A stretch of 64,000 bases of DNA. Origin: Hymenobacter nivis (GTDB taxonomy: Bacteria; Bacteroidota; Bacteroidia; Cytophagales; Hymenobacteraceae). The stretch is from the NCBI RefSeq assembly GCF_006439025.1, contig NZ_RCYZ01000002.1:496753-560752 (forward strand), given 5' to 3'. Each line of letters starts with the position of its first letter. The stretch's first letter is position 1. Below are positions 35,310 to 44,861 of the stretch, piece after piece. A program made the translations under genes and the position numbers. The notes beneath the pieces are model-generated. The model did not search any database and was not told where the DNA came from. It worked only from the letters and a program-made list of their open reading frames with translations.

Positions 35310-36479
35310 CTAAAAGGGCTGCGCGATTTGCGCGTAGTCCTCGCCGTGCTTTTCGGCGGCGGCTTGCAGCAGCTGCTGCTGCCACGGGCGCAGGGCCCCC
35401 GCGGCGCCCTGCTCCACGATGTCGGCGATGAGGCGGTTGCTGAGCACCATGTTGGCCATCACGGGGCCCTGGTCGGCGGCGAGGTGGGCCTTGAGGGCCA
35501 GCAGCAGGGTTTCGCGGGCTTCGGCGCGGTTGGCGGCGGCCCCGTTCAGGCGGCGGCGGAAGGGGAACTTGCGCTGGTCGGGGGGCAGCGGGGCCTCGTC
35601 GGGCAGGTCGGTGGTGCCGATGGCCAGCAGCTGGTCGGCGTAGGGCGCGCGCTTCAGCTCGGGGTGCAGGCCGTTGGCGGCGCGCAGCTGGTTGGCGGTT
35701 TCGATGGGCTGCCGGGCCAGCTCGGCCAGCCGGTCGTTGCTAATGACGTGGTAGGGCGGGCGGTCGAGCTGCCGCGCCACGGTGTCGCGCAGCTTGTATA
35801 GCTCCCGGAACACCGGCATTTCCTGGGGCGTAATCTTGAACTTGGCGGCGTTGCGGGCCCAGGGGCGGGGCTCGTCGCGGCCGTAGCGCACGGCTTCCAG
35901 GGCGTGGTTTTCCTCGGCGGCCCACTGGGCGCGGCCCATTTCGGCGAGGCGGGCGGCCAAGCGGTCGGTCAGCTCGAACAGGTACAGCACGTCGTTGGCG
36001 GCGTACTCCTTCTGGGCCTCGGTGAGGGGGCGCTTCAGCCAGTTCGACTTCTGCTCGCCCTTGTCTACCTCAAAACCCAACTCGCTCTGAATGAGGCGTC
36101 CCAAAGAAATGTTGTTGTCCTCGGCCGCCAGCAGACTGAACTGCACGCTGGTATCGACGATGGTGCGGCAGTTGACGCCGAACACCTCGTCGAGCAGTAG
36201 AATGTCCGACTTGCAGGAGTGGAACACCTTGGCCACGGCCGGGTCGCGCAGCACGGCAAACAGCGGCTCGAGGCCGGCGGCCATGTCGGGCTCCAGCGGG
36301 AGCGGGTCGATGAGGTACGCCTCCTGCCCGTCGAACACTTGGATGAGCGCCAGGTGCCGGCCGTAGCGGTAGCGCATGTCGTCAAACTCCAAATCGATGC
36401 CGATGCGCGGCAGGGTGGCGAAGTGGGCAGCCGCGGCCGCGATGGCGTCGGCGGTGGTGAGGTAGTGGATCGTGGGCAT
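35310..36479 (-). CDS. rnd: Ribonuclease D-like 3'-5' exonuclease
   Basis: A DEDDy exonuclease that trims 3' ends of tRNA and other small RNAs. The 389 residues contain the three Exo motifs: GIDLEFDD (Exo I, near residue 28), FHSCKSDILLLDE (Exo II) and YAANDVLYL (Exo III with the DEDDy Tyr). One HRDC domain follows (~residues 210-290, MPVFRELYKLRDTVARQ and HVISNDRLAELA). The ATG at 36477-36479 (MPTIHYL) was preferred to a TTG three codons upstream. It stands alone with its own terminator. Confidence 0.93.
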   Translation of the reverse strand: MPTIHYLTTADAIAAAAAHFATLPRIGIDLEFDDMRYRYGRHLALIQVFDGQEAYLIDPLPLEPDMAAGLEPLFAVLRDPAVAKVFHSCKSDILLLDEVFGVNCRTIVDTSVQFSLLAAEDNNISLGRLIQSELGFEVDKGEQKSNWLKRPLTEAQKEYAANDVLYLFELTDRLAARLAEMGRAQWAAEENHALEAVRYGRDEPRPWARNAAKFKITPQEMPVFRELYKLRDTVARQLDRPPYHVISNDRLAELARQPIETANQLRAANGLHPELKRAPYADQLLAIGTTDLPDEAPLPPDQRKFPFRRRLNGAAANRAEARETLLLALKAHLAADQGPVMANMVLSNRLIADIVEQGAAGALRPWQQQLLQAAAEKHGEDYAQIAQPF

Positions 36480-36611
36480 CGCCGGCAAAAGTAGGGGCCC
36501 GGGCCCCGTTGCCTACCAAAAGCTGATTGGCCCGCCAATACAAATAGTTTGCTATGCCCAGGTAAGGGTAAAAAAAATAGGGGTTAAGTGAAGTTTTTGT
36601 TAACTTGATAA

Positions 36612-36619
36612 TAGATTTG
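36612..36619 (+). promoter_or_regulatory. -7 box TAGATTTG upstream of SusC pair 2
   Basis: TAGATTTG matches TAnnTTTG exactly, 90 bases before the ATG in an AT-rich spacer. No good TTG lies at the -33 distance, so the assignment is tentative. Confidence 0.45.
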
Positions 36620-36709
36620 CCATTCTAAATTAATGCTGTTTTAAGAAAAACTAGTGTTTTTAGGCGTTGATCCCCCTCGTTTTGCTTTTTCAACTTTAAC
36701 CTCTGCCGT

Positions 36710-39700
36710 ATGGAAATGAAACGTTTTACTCACTCCCGACTGCTGCTACTGCTGCTGAGTTGGTTACTGGCCGCGCCCGCCTGGGCCCAAAGCCAGGCCG
36801 TTAGCGGCCGCGTGTTGGGCTCCGACAGCGGGGCCCTGCCCGGCGTGACCGTGCTGGAGCAGGGCACCACCAACGGGGCCACCACCGGCGCCGACGGCAC
36901 TTTCCGCCTGAGCGTGGGGCCCCGGGCCGCGCTGGTGTTCAGCTCCGTAGGCTACGCCACCCAAACCGTGGCCGTGGGCGGCCAGGCCACCGTGAACGTG
37001 ACGCTGCAAGCCAGCGCTACCGAGCTGAGCGAGGCCGTGGTGGTGGGCTACGGCACCCAAACCAAGGCCGACCTCACGGGCTCTGTGGCCCAGCTTTCGA
37101 GCAAAGACGTGGGCAACCAGCCCGTGCAGTCGTTCGAGCAGTCCATCCAGGGCAAGGCGGCTGGCGTGTTCATCGAGAGCAGCAGCGGCAAGCTGGGCCA
37201 GGGCATCCGGGTGCGGGTGCGCGGCGTGTCGAGCATCAGCGGCGACACGCAGCCGCTGTACGTGGTGGACGGCATCCCGGTGCTCGCCGACAACCTGTCG
37301 TCGACGTCGGCCGCCACCAACCCCATCGGCGACATCAACCCCAACGACATCGAGAGCATCAGCGTGCTGAAAGATGCCTCGGCCACGGCCATTTACGGCT
37401 CGCGGGCCACCAACGGCGTGGTCATCGTGACGACCAAGCGCGGCCGCGTGGGCGCCACCAAGTTCACCGTGGCCTACCAGACCGGCCTGAGCAAGCCCAC
37501 CCACCTGCGCGATTTCCTGAACGCGGCGCAGTACACCGAGCTGCTCACCGAGGCCCGCAACAACAGCGGCTACTCGGCGGCGTCCACGGCCACGCGCCTG
37601 GGCATCATCGCCGGCGGCCAAGACCCCAAGAGCTTCGACAGCGACTGGCAGCGCGAGGCGTTTCAGCACGCCCCGTTTTCGCAGTACGACCTGAGCGCCA
37701 GCGGCGGCTCGGAGAAGACGCGGTTCTTCATCTCGGGCCAGTACAGCGACCAGAACGGCATCATCGTGGGCAACCGCTACCAGCGCATGAACGCCCGCTT
37801 CAACCTCGACCACCAGGCCACCGATAAGCTGAGCTTCGGTACCAACGTAGGGGCCACCCGCTCCGTCAACAAGCGCCTGCCCAACGATAACGCCTTCAGC
37901 TCGCCGATGCAGATTGTGGCGCTCTCGCCCCTGACGCCCATCACCGACCCGCGCACCAACCTGCCCGCCGGGGCCCTCGACCCCGCCACCGGCACCTACA
38001 GCACCAACTTCCCGTTCTACTACAACCCCCTGCTGAGCATCGCGGGGGGCTCGTACATCACCACCACCTACCGGCTGCTGGGCAATGTGTACGCGCAGTA
38101 CAAGTTCACGCCGGAGCTGTACTTCCGCTCCGAAGTGGGCGTCGATTTCACCAACTACAACGAGGAGCAGTACCTGGGCCGCATTACCTCGCGCAACAGC
38201 GGCCCCACCAACGGCTACGGCTACAATGCGGCCCAGGTGAACGCCAAGCTGGTGGTAAACAACTACTTCAACTACCACAAAACGTTTGCCGAGCAGCACC
38301 TGCTCGACGTGACCGTGGGCACGGCCTACGAGCAGGGCCAGATCACGGGCAACAACGTGACCGGCACCCAGTTTGCCTCCGATGCCTACAAAACCATCGC
38401 CAACGCCTCGTCCATCACGGCGGGCAGCTCGTTCAACAACGGCGGCAACACGCTCGTTTCGTACTTCGGCCGCCTCTCGTACGCCTACGCCGGCAAGTAC
38501 CTGGTGGGCGGCAGCGCCCGCCTCGACGGCTCGTCGCGCTTCGGCGCCAACAACCGCTACGGCCTATTTTCGGCCGGCTCGCTGGGTTGGCTCATCTCGG
38601 AGGAGGAATTTCTGAAGGGTAACACCACGCTGAGCACGCTTAAGGTGCGGGCCAGCATTGGCAAAACCGGCAACCAGGGCTTCGGCAACTTCCCCTCGCG
38701 CAACTTGTACAGCGGCACCACCGGCTACGTGGGCGTGCCCGGCCAGTCGCCGCTGCAGCTCGGCAACCCCGACCTGACTTGGGAATCGACCACGCAGTAC
38801 GACGGGGGCCTGGAGTACGGCTTCTTCGACAACCGCATCTCGGGCGAGCTGGACGTCTACCTGAAAAATACCAACGGCCTGGCCCTCAACCAGCCTGTGC
38901 CGCTGACCACCGGTTTCAGCTCGATTTTCCGCAATGTGGGCAGCCTGCAAAACAAGGGCATCGAGTTCACGCTGACGACCCGCAACTTCGTGGGGGATTT
39001 TGCCTGGACGACCAGCTTCAACGCGGCCATCAACCGCAACAAAATCACGAACCTCAACGGGCCGTCCATCCTGGGCAGCAACCTCAGCCGCGCCCAGGAG
39101 GGCCAGCCGCTAGGCGTATTTGTGGGCCCCGAGTACGCCGGCGTGGACGCCGCCAACGGCGACGCGCTCTACTACTCCAACGCTACGATGGCCGACGGCA
39201 GCCTCGACCGCTCGACCACCAACGACATCAACGGCGCGACCTACGTGGTGGTGGGCAACCCCAACCCGACCTGGACGGGCGGCATTACCAACACCCTCTC
39301 CTACAAAGGCATCGACCTGACGGCGACGCTGGTGGGCGTGTTCGGCAACCAGATTTACGACGGTGGGGCCCAGTTCTACTCGGTGGCCTTCAACAACGGC
39401 TACGACAACCAGACCACCGACCAGCTCGGCCGCTGGCAGAAGCCGGGCGACATCACCAACGTGCCCAAGGCCTACTTTGCCGACGGCAACGGCACGGGCG
39501 CCTCGTCGCGCTTTGTGCGCAACGGCGACTACGGCCGCCTGCGCACCGTGCTGCTGGGCTACAACCTGCCCAGCAGCGTGGCCAAGCGCGGCTACCTGCA
39601 ATCGGCCCGCATCTTCGTGCAGGGCCTCAACTTGCTGACCTTCACCAAGTACAAAGGCTGGGACCCCGAAGTGAGCACCGACTACCTGACCGGCACGGGC

Positions 39701-39793
39701 AGCACGAGCCAGAACAACATCAACCAGGGCACGGACTTCTACACCGCGCCGCAGGCGCGCACCTTCACGGTGGGCGTCAACCTGGGCTTCTAA
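36710..39793 (+). CDS. SusC/RagA family TonB-linked outer-membrane transporter (pair 2)
   Basis: A 1027-residue TonB-dependent barrel. The signal peptide ends APAWAQ (~27). The carboxypeptidase-regulatory-like domain (~30-105) has SGRVLGSDSGALPGV and FSSVGYATQ. The SusC plug shows VVVGYGTQTKADLTGS, IQGKAAGVFIESSSG, VRVRGVSSISG and LYVVDGIPV, with a barrel ending TVGVNLGF. Codons are far more GC-biased than in SusC pair 1, and the two proteins are divergent paralogues. The ATG at 36710 or that at 36716 could be the start. The SusD gene follows 38 bases later. Confidence 0.95.
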   Translation: MEMKRFTHSRLLLLLLSWLLAAPAWAQSQAVSGRVLGSDSGALPGVTVLEQGTTNGATTGADGTFRLSVGPRAALVFSSVGYATQTVAVGGQATVNVTLQASATELSEAVVVGYGTQTKADLTGSVAQLSSKDVGNQPVQSFEQSIQGKAAGVFIESSSGKLGQGIRVRVRGVSSISGDTQPLYVVDGIPVLADNLSSTSAATNPIGDINPNDIESISVLKDASATAIYGSRATNGVVIVTTKRGRVGATKFTVAYQTGLSKPTHLRDFLNAAQYTELLTEARNNSGYSAASTATRLGIIAGGQDPKSFDSDWQREAFQHAPFSQYDLSASGGSEKTRFFISGQYSDQNGIIVGNRYQRMNARFNLDHQATDKLSFGTNVGATRSVNKRLPNDNAFSSPMQIVALSPLTPITDPRTNLPAGALDPATGTYSTNFPFYYNPLLSIAGGSYITTTYRLLGNVYAQYKFTPELYFRSEVGVDFTNYNEEQYLGRITSRNSGPTNGYGYNAAQVNAKLVVNNYFNYHKTFAEQHLLDVTVGTAYEQGQITGNNVTGTQFASDAYKTIANASSITAGSSFNNGGNTLVSYFGRLSYAYAGKYLVGGSARLDGSSRFGANNRYGLFSAGSLGWLISEEEFLKGNTTLSTLKVRASIGKTGNQGFGNFPSRNLYSGTTGYVGVPGQSPLQLGNPDLTWESTTQYDGGLEYGFFDNRISGELDVYLKNTNGLALNQPVPLTTGFSSIFRNVGSLQNKGIEFTLTTRNFVGDFAWTTSFNAAINRNKITNLNGPSILGSNLSRAQEGQPLGVFVGPEYAGVDAANGDALYYSNATMADGSLDRSTTNDINGATYVVVGNPNPTWTGGITNTLSYKGIDLTATLVGVFGNQIYDGGAQFYSVAFNNGYDNQTTDQLGRWQKPGDITNVPKAYFADGNGTGASSRFVRNGDYGRLRTVLLGYNLPSSVAKRGYLQSARIFVQGLNLLTFTKYKGWDPEVSTDYLTGTGSTSQNNINQGTDFYTAPQARTFTVGVNLGF

Positions 39794-39831
39794 GCCGCCG
39801 GGGCCCTACTTCTTCTCAACGCGCTACTCTT

Positions 39832-41193
39832 ATGAAAAAAATAGTATTTGGGCTGCTGGCCGCCTGCCTCGCGGCGGGCACGCTGCCGAGCTGCAACAAT
39901 AAGCTCAACGTGGTGCCCGTCGATTCCATCGACGCCGGCAATGCCCTGAGCACTTCCGACGACGTGCAGGCCGCCCTGGTGGGCAGCTACACCAGCCTGC
40001 AGTCCGTCGATGCGTACGGCGGGTACTTGCAGTTCGATTCGGACCTGCTGGCTGATGACGGCGATTTCACCTTCGTGGGGACGTACATCGGCCCGTTCCA
40101 GTTTCAGCGCAAAAGCATTCGCCGCGACAACGCCAACGCGCAAAATACCTGGGGCCGCGGCTACATCACCATCAACCGCACCAACAACGTGCTGGCCAAC
40201 CTGGACAAGGTGACGGCCGCCACCAGCAAGGCCCGGACGGAGGGCGAGGCTCGGTTCCTGCGGGCACTGACGTACTTCGACCTGGTGCGCCAGTACGCCC
40301 GCGCCTGGAACGACGGCACGCCCAGCGCCAACCCCGGCGTGCCCCTGGTGACCACGCCCACCGGCACCGTAACGGAGGCCAACCTGCTGGCCCGCAACAC
40401 GGTGGCCGAGGTGTATGCCCAAGTCATTACCGATCTGACGACGGCCGAAGCGCAGCTGCCCGCCAGCAACGGCATCTTCGCCAATAAGTACGCCGCGGCG
40501 GCCATCCTCTCGCGGGTGTACTTGCAGCAGGGCCGCTACTCGGAGGCGGCGGCCGCCGCCAACCGCGCCGCCGCGGGGCCCTATTCGCTCAACCCTGACT
40601 ACGACACCGAGTTTTACCAGGGCACCGCCTTGCTGGCCAACACGGCAGAAGACATCTTCGCCGTCCAAAATTCGGCCCAGAGCGGCACCAACCAGCTGAA
40701 CGTGTTCTATTCGGAAAACCAGCGGGGCGACATAAGTGTGAACGACCAGCTGCTCAACCAGTTTGAGGCCGGCGACGACCGCGCCGGCCTGTTCACGGCA
40801 ACCACCAACCAGACCTATTCCAACAAGTACGACGCGCTGTACGGCAACATCAAGCTCATCCGCCTGGCCGAAATGTACCTGACCCGCGCCGAGGGCAACT
40901 TCCGCGCCGGCACCGCGGTGGGGGCCTCGCCGCTGAGCGACGTGAACCGGGTGCGGGCCCGCGTGGGCCTGCCGGCGCTGGCCACCGTCACGCTGCCCAT
41001 CATCCTCAAGGAGCGCAAGCTGGAACTGGCCTTCGAGGGCTTCCGCCTCGGCGACCTCAAGCGCAACCAGGAGTCCACCACCGACCCCGTTACCAAGGCC
41101 CCCATTGCCTGGAACTCGCCGCGCCTGGTGCTGCCCATCCCGCTGGCCGAAATCAACGCGAACCCCAACCTGGTGCAGAACCCCGGGTACTAA
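39832..41193 (+). CDS. SusD/RagB family nutrient-binding outer-membrane lipoprotein (pair 2)
   Basis: A 453-residue lipoprotein. The signal peptide ends in the lipobox TLPSC (Cys ~22). The SusD scaffold is visible in EGEARFLRALTYFDLVRQY, the LLARNTVAEVYAQVITDLTTAE repeat, IRLAEMYLTRAEG and LAFEGFRLGDLKRNQE, ending LVLPIPLAEINANP. Length equals that of the other SusD protein, but sequence identity is low by eye. It is in an operon with the SusC gene upstream. No carbohydrate-active enzyme or regulator is adjacent, so the locus is not a complete polysaccharide utilisation locus within the window. Confidence 0.94.
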   Translation: MKKIVFGLLAACLAAGTLPSCNNKLNVVPVDSIDAGNALSTSDDVQAALVGSYTSLQSVDAYGGYLQFDSDLLADDGDFTFVGTYIGPFQFQRKSIRRDNANAQNTWGRGYITINRTNNVLANLDKVTAATSKARTEGEARFLRALTYFDLVRQYARAWNDGTPSANPGVPLVTTPTGTVTEANLLARNTVAEVYAQVITDLTTAEAQLPASNGIFANKYAAAAILSRVYLQQGRYSEAAAAANRAAAGPYSLNPDYDTEFYQGTALLANTAEDIFAVQNSAQSGTNQLNVFYSENQRGDISVNDQLLNQFEAGDDRAGLFTATTNQTYSNKYDALYGNIKLIRLAEMYLTRAEGNFRAGTAVGASPLSDVNRVRARVGLPALATVTLPIILKERKLELAFEGFRLGDLKRNQESTTDPVTKAPIAWNSPRLVLPIPLAEINANPNLVQNPGY

Positions 41194-41204
41194 CCGGCGC
41201 AGCG

Positions 41205-41258
41205 CCAAACGCAAAACAGGGCCCCCAACCGCGGTTGGGGGCCCTGTTTTGCGTTTGG
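41205..41258. terminator. 54-bp perfect palindrome ending the SusCD pair 2 operon
   Basis: A perfect loopless inverted repeat centred on CCGCGG (41229-41234), with A/T-rich outer ends (CCAAACGCAAAACAGG and its complement) and a GGGGGCCC inner stem. It lies between convergent genes and serves as a bidirectional terminator, with short T-runs on both strands. Confidence 0.8.
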
Positions 41259-41271
41259 TAGCCGGCGAAGT

Positions 41272-42183
41272 TTACTTCTCGCCGATGAGCAGCTGGGGCT
41301 GGGCCCCCCGGCCGCCGCCCATGATGATGACCTTGGCGTTGGGGGAGGTGGCGATGGCCTGGTTGGCCTTGATGTTCTCGTACTGCAACAGCTTGTCGCT
41401 CAGCTCGGTGTTCACGATGCGCTGGTAGTCGGCAATGCCCTGGGCTTCTACGCGCTTGCGCTCGGCTTCCTGCTTCTCCTTTTGCAGCACAAACTGCATC
41501 TTCTGGGCGTCCTGCTCGGCCGAAATCTTGCTCTCGATGCTGGCCTTCACCGACTGCGGGAGCTGGATGTTGCGGATGAGGAGCTGGTCGAGCTGGAGGC
41601 CGTTGCTGCGGAAATCCTTCTCAATTGCGTTCAGGATGCGGGTCTGGAACTCGTCGCGGCGCGTCGAGTACAGGGCCACCGCGTCGTAGTACACGGCGTT
41701 GTCGCGGATGCGGGTGCGGGCCAGGGCGCGCACAACCTTGTCCTGGTAGTCTTCGCCGATGGTGGCCAGGATTTTAGGGGCCTGGGCGGGCACTACGTGG
41801 TAGAGCACGGTGAGGTCGATGACCACCTCCAGGCCGTCGGCCGAGAGCACCCGGATGGCGTCGTCGCCGGCCTGCTGGCCCTCGGTGCGCACCGCCGACA
41901 TGGTGTAGTTCTGGGTGCGGGTGTCGAAGCGCGTCACGTCCACGAGCGGGTTCACCAGGCTCAGGCCGGGCTGGAGCACGCGCGGCTGCACCTGCCCAAA
42001 CAGCGTTTGGACGCCCACCTGGCCCACGCCCACCTGCACCAGCGTGCTGAAGCCGGCCCCGAGCACGAGCAGCGCGCCGCCCAGGAAAATAAGGCCCCCG
42101 CGCAGCCGCTCCACGCGCTCCGAAAAGCGGCTGGCGTTCAGGCCCACCACCAAAATAAAGAAACCAACAATAACCAAAAACAT
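41272..42183 (-). CDS. Prohibitin/SPFH family membrane protein
   Basis: A 303-residue protein with two N-terminal hydrophobic helices (~3-20 and ~32-52), then a Band-7/PHB domain (VGVGQVGVQTLFGQVQPRVLQPGLS) and a long charged coiled coil (~205-260) ending in a Gly-rich tail. SPFH proteins assemble into rings on membranes, often in protease regulation or microdomains; the specific partner is unknown. The ATG at 42181-42183 (MFLVIVGFFIL) was preferred over a GTG ten codons upstream. It converges with the SusD gene. Confidence 0.9.
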   Translation of the reverse strand: MFLVIVGFFILVVGLNASRFSERVERLRGGLIFLGGALLVLGAGFSTLVQVGVGQVGVQTLFGQVQPRVLQPGLSLVNPLVDVTRFDTRTQNYTMSAVRTEGQQAGDDAIRVLSADGLEVVIDLTVLYHVVPAQAPKILATIGEDYQDKVVRALARTRIRDNAVYYDAVALYSTRRDEFQTRILNAIEKDFRSNGLQLDQLLIRNIQLPQSVKASIESKISAEQDAQKMQFVLQKEKQEAERKRVEAQGIADYQRIVNTELSDKLLQYENIKANQAIATSPNAKVIIMGGGRGAQPQLLIGEK

Positions 42184-42280
42184 GGGACGGGAAAGAGAAA
42201 TTTGGGGCCCCACCGGCGCGCGGGCACGCGAAAGCGCCCGGGCCGGAAGCCGTTAATTTTCAACAATTAACCCCCGCAAT

Positions 42281-42748
42281 TCATTCGTCGTCCGCGTCGG
42301 ATTCAAAGTCCAGGTTGCGGGCCAGGTCCATACCCTCGCGGGCAATTTCGGCCAGCAGGTGGGGCGTGTCGGCGTCGAGGGTGCGGCCGAAGAGGTTGAG
42401 CAATTCCTCGCCTTGCTCGTTCACGTAGAGGTTGTCGTAGAGCTGGTCGAACAGCTGGGCTTCGCGGCCGATGATGCGGTCAATGTCCGCGGGCGAGCGG
42501 CTCTGCTCCAGAGCCCGGTGCAGCACGGCCAGGGCGCGGCGGCTCTCCTCGTGGTCGCCGAGGTCGGCCAGCAGCTTCAGCAAGCTCATGGCAATGCCCA
42601 GGCGCAGCTGCTCGAACCGGAACGATTGATCGGGCGGTGCGGCGGCCCGGAACTGGTCGTGGGCCCCGCGGGCGGTGGGGGTGAGGTACTGGGCGGCCTC
42701 GGCCGGGGCGGCGAAGGCGAGGTGCAGGAGTTGTTCGTAGGGCGACAT
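42281..42748 (-). CDS. Hypothetical protein (155 aa)
   Basis: A 155-residue soluble, mostly helical protein starting MSPYEQLLHLAFAAP. Leu/Ala-rich amphipathic helices and an acidic C-terminus (FESDADDE) are the only visible features. The ATG at 42748 was chosen because upstream residues are low-complexity. I do not recognise the family. It is divergently oriented with the small membrane protein at 42867. Confidence 0.6.
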   Translation of the reverse strand: MSPYEQLLHLAFAAPAEAAQYLTPTARGAHDQFRAAAPPDQSFRFEQLRLGIAMSLLKLLADLGDHEESRRALAVLHRALEQSRSPADIDRIIGREAQLFDQLYDNLYVNEQGEELLNLFGRTLDADTPHLLAEIAREGMDLARNLDFESDADDE

Positions 42749-42866
42749 GGGGGCGGGAAACACAGCTGAGCCGTGGGCAAACGAAGGCCGGCAGGCTACC
42801 TTCGCGCCGAAAGTTACGAGGCGAACGGGCCCCGGCTTTCTTCCCTCGACCCCTAACCTTGCCCCC

Positions 42867-43106
42867 ATGACGCACAAGAAGAAATGGTTACTATTTGCGC
42901 CCGCTGGGCTGCTCGTCATTGGCGCCGGCGCCAGCATGGTGCACTGGGCCGGCAGCTTGAAGGACCGCCGGACGCCCACCAAGCACTGGGTGGCCGTCGG
43001 CACCGCCGCCCTGGTTGTGCTGAACGCCGGCGTTAGCCTGTTCGGCCGCGGCGTAGCGGAAAGTGTCCTGTACCAATTGCGGGAGAAGCCCGCGCCGGAC
43101 GCGTAG
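42867..43106 (+). CDS. Small two-helix membrane protein
   Basis: A 79-residue protein beginning MTHKKKWLLFAPAG, with two hydrophobic helices (~7-25 and ~40-60) joined by a charged loop (KDRRTPTKHW). It could be a small envelope or complex-assembly protein; I do not recognise it. The ATG at 42867 follows a TAACCTTG box (42854-42861, one base off TAnnTTTG) by only five bases, so the mRNA may be nearly leaderless, or a second box TACCTTCG at 42797-42804 is used. A strong terminator follows at 43127. Confidence 0.6.
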   Translation: MTHKKKWLLFAPAGLLVIGAGASMVHWAGSLKDRRTPTKHWVAVGTAALVVLNAGVSLFGRGVAESVLYQLREKPAPDA

Positions 43107-43126
43107 GGCCCCCACGGCCAGCCCAC

Positions 43127-43161
43127 AAAAAAAAGCCCCGGATTACTCCGGGGCTTTTTTT
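43127..43161. terminator. Bidirectional intrinsic terminator
   Basis: A-tract plus GCCCCGGA (43127-43142) pairs with TCCGGGGC plus seven Ts (43147-43161). It ends both the gene at 42867 (+) and the one at 43180 (-). Confidence 0.93.
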
Positions 43162-43179
43162 GCGAGCTAAGAAGCAGAC

Positions 43180-43488
43180 CTACTCGGTCTTATCTTCCAG
43201 TTTAGCGCTGCTCTTTTTGGCTTTGCGGCTGGCTTTCAGGCTAGCGCTTTTCGTTTTGCGGGCGGCCTTTTTGGCACCGTGCTCCACGGCGTTGGCGCCT
43301 TTCTTAACGAGGTTGCCGGCGGCATCCGTCGTGTTTTCGAGGGCTTGGCCCACGTTGGTTTTACCGGTCGTGGTCACTACTTTCTTCGTGCCGTTGTCGC
43401 GCACTTTCACTTCGGTGGTAGGCGTGGTTTGGGCGAAAGCAGCGGTGGTGAAGGCGAAGCTGGCGAGCAACAGAAGTGCTTTTTTCAT
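43180..43488 (-). CDS. Small secreted lysine-rich protein of unknown function
   Basis: A 102-residue protein with a clear signal peptide (MKKALLLLASFAFTTAAFAQ). The mature part starts Thr-rich and ends in a strongly basic Lys/Ala/Ser tail (~65-100), a composition seen in small exported DNA- or polymer-binding proteins. The start is ATG 43486-43488. Upstream, CAAAGGTTA (43536-43544) on this strand is a near -7 box. I do not recognise a family. Confidence 0.65.
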   Translation of the reverse strand: MKKALLLLASFAFTTAAFAQTTPTTEVKVRDNGTKKVVTTTGKTNVGQALENTTDAAGNLVKKGANAVEHGAKKAARKTKSASLKASRKAKKSSAKLEDKTE

Positions 43489-43586
43489 GGTTGGGAGTAA
43501 ATAATTGTGATGCGGCTTTGTACGATCCCGCTAGGCAAAGGTTATTGGCAAGGAGCGTGCCAGAGCAATAAAATCAGCCTAAAATT

Positions 43587-44843
43587 TCATTCCTGTTCCG
43601 GCAGCAGCAGCGAGCTATCGCCGTAGCTCAAAAACCGGTAATCGTGGGCCAGGGCGTGGTCGTACACGGCGCGCCAGCCGGGTCCCAGCAGGGCGGCCAC
43701 CAGCAGCAGCAAGGTGCTTTCGGGCTGGTGGAAATTGGTGACGAGCCCCTGCACCAGCCGGAAGCGGTAGCCGGGCCCGATGAGCAGCCGGGTGCTGGCC
43801 TCCAGCGTGTCGGTGCCGGTGGCCTCCAGGTGGCGCAGCAGGGCCCCCAGCGCCTCCTCAGCCGAAACGTCGGGGGCTTCTTCATAAGGCTGCCACTGCC
43901 CCACGGCCAGCGCGGGGCCCGCGGGGGCCCCCGCGGCCAGGGCCGCGCCCAGCCAGTACAGGCTTTCGAGGGTGCGCAGGCTGGTGGTGCCCACGGCGAT
44001 GACCGGCCGCGGCCGGTGGGCCAGCAACTGGCGCAGCAGGGCGGCCGTTACCAGCAGGGGCTCGGTGTGCATGGGGTGCTCGGCCATGCGGGCGGCCTTC
44101 ACGGGCTGGAAGGTGCCGGCGCCCACGTGCAGCGTGACGTGCGCCGTTTCAAAACCTTGGGTACGCAGCTCGGCCAGCAGCTCGGGTGTGAAGTGCAGGC
44201 CGGCGGTGGGGGCGGCCACGGCGCCCTCGTGGGCGGCGTACACGGTTTGGTAGCGCACGGCGTCGGCGGCGGTGTTGGGGCGGCCCAGGTAGGGCGGCAG
44301 GGGCAGGTGGCCGGCGGCTTGCAGCACCTCGGCGAAGGTGAGGGCCCCGGGGGCCCAGTGGAAATCGACGAGGGCCGTGCCGCCGGCTTCGCGGGCCTGG
44401 CGGGTGGCCCACAGGGTGGCGGGCTGGCCGCCGGGAGCCGTGAACTCGACGGCTACGGGGCCCTCTTTCCAGCGGCGGCCGTTGCCCACCAGGCAGCGCC
44501 AGGTGCAGGCCTCGGCCTGGGCCAGGGCGGGCTCCAGGGCCCGGTGCGGGGCCACGGGCTCGAGGCAGAACAGCTCGACGGCCCCGCCCGTGAGCCGGTG
44601 GGCCAGCAGCCGGGCCCGCACCACCTTGGTGTCGTTAAACACCAGCAGGGCCCCGGCGGGCAGCTCGGTGGGCAAGTCGCGGAAGGTGCGGTCCTGAATA
44701 ACGCCGCCGCGGCTCACCAGCAGGCGGCTGGCGGCGCGGTCGGGCAGGGGCTCGGGGGCAATGCGCCCGGGCGGCAAGTCGTACACAAAATCTAGGATGG
44801 CGAGCTGGCGCGGGTCCGTCGGCGGGGCTGGAAGCTGGTTCAT
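43587..44843 (-). CDS. queA: S-adenosylmethionine:tRNA ribosyltransferase-isomerase
   Basis: QueA makes epoxyqueuosine in tRNA by transferring and isomerising the ribosyl part of SAM onto 7-aminomethyl-deazaguanine at position 34. The 418 residues show VFNDTKVVRARLL, the hallmark AAPTAGLHFT and LHVGAGTFQPVK, AVGTTSLRTLESL and VTNFHQPESTLL. The ATG at 44843 (MNQLPAPP) was chosen; a longer frame adds nine unlike residues. The upstream spacer is almost entirely one inverted repeat, and the methyltransferase gene lies beyond it on the same strand. Confidence 0.96.
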   Translation of the reverse strand: MNQLPAPPTDPRQLAILDFVYDLPPGRIAPEPLPDRAASRLLVSRGGVIQDRTFRDLPTELPAGALLVFNDTKVVRARLLAHRLTGGAVELFCLEPVAPHRALEPALAQAEACTWRCLVGNGRRWKEGPVAVEFTAPGGQPATLWATRQAREAGGTALVDFHWAPGALTFAEVLQAAGHLPLPPYLGRPNTAADAVRYQTVYAAHEGAVAAPTAGLHFTPELLAELRTQGFETAHVTLHVGAGTFQPVKAARMAEHPMHTEPLLVTAALLRQLLAHRPRPVIAVGTTSLRTLESLYWLGAALAAGAPAGPALAVGQWQPYEEAPDVSAEEALGALLRHLEATGTDTLEASTRLLIGPGYRFRLVQGLVTNFHQPESTLLLLVAALLGPGWRAVYDHALAHDYRFLSYGDSSLLLPEQE

Positions 44844-44861
44844 GGCCCCAAAGGTCAGGTT

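Noticed and set aside
36764..38299. 511-codon minus-strand frame
   Set aside because: Antisense to SusC pair 2; biased composition and no recognisable motif.
39790..41214. 474-codon minus-strand frame
   Set aside because: Antisense to SusD pair 2, whose signal peptide and motifs are clear.
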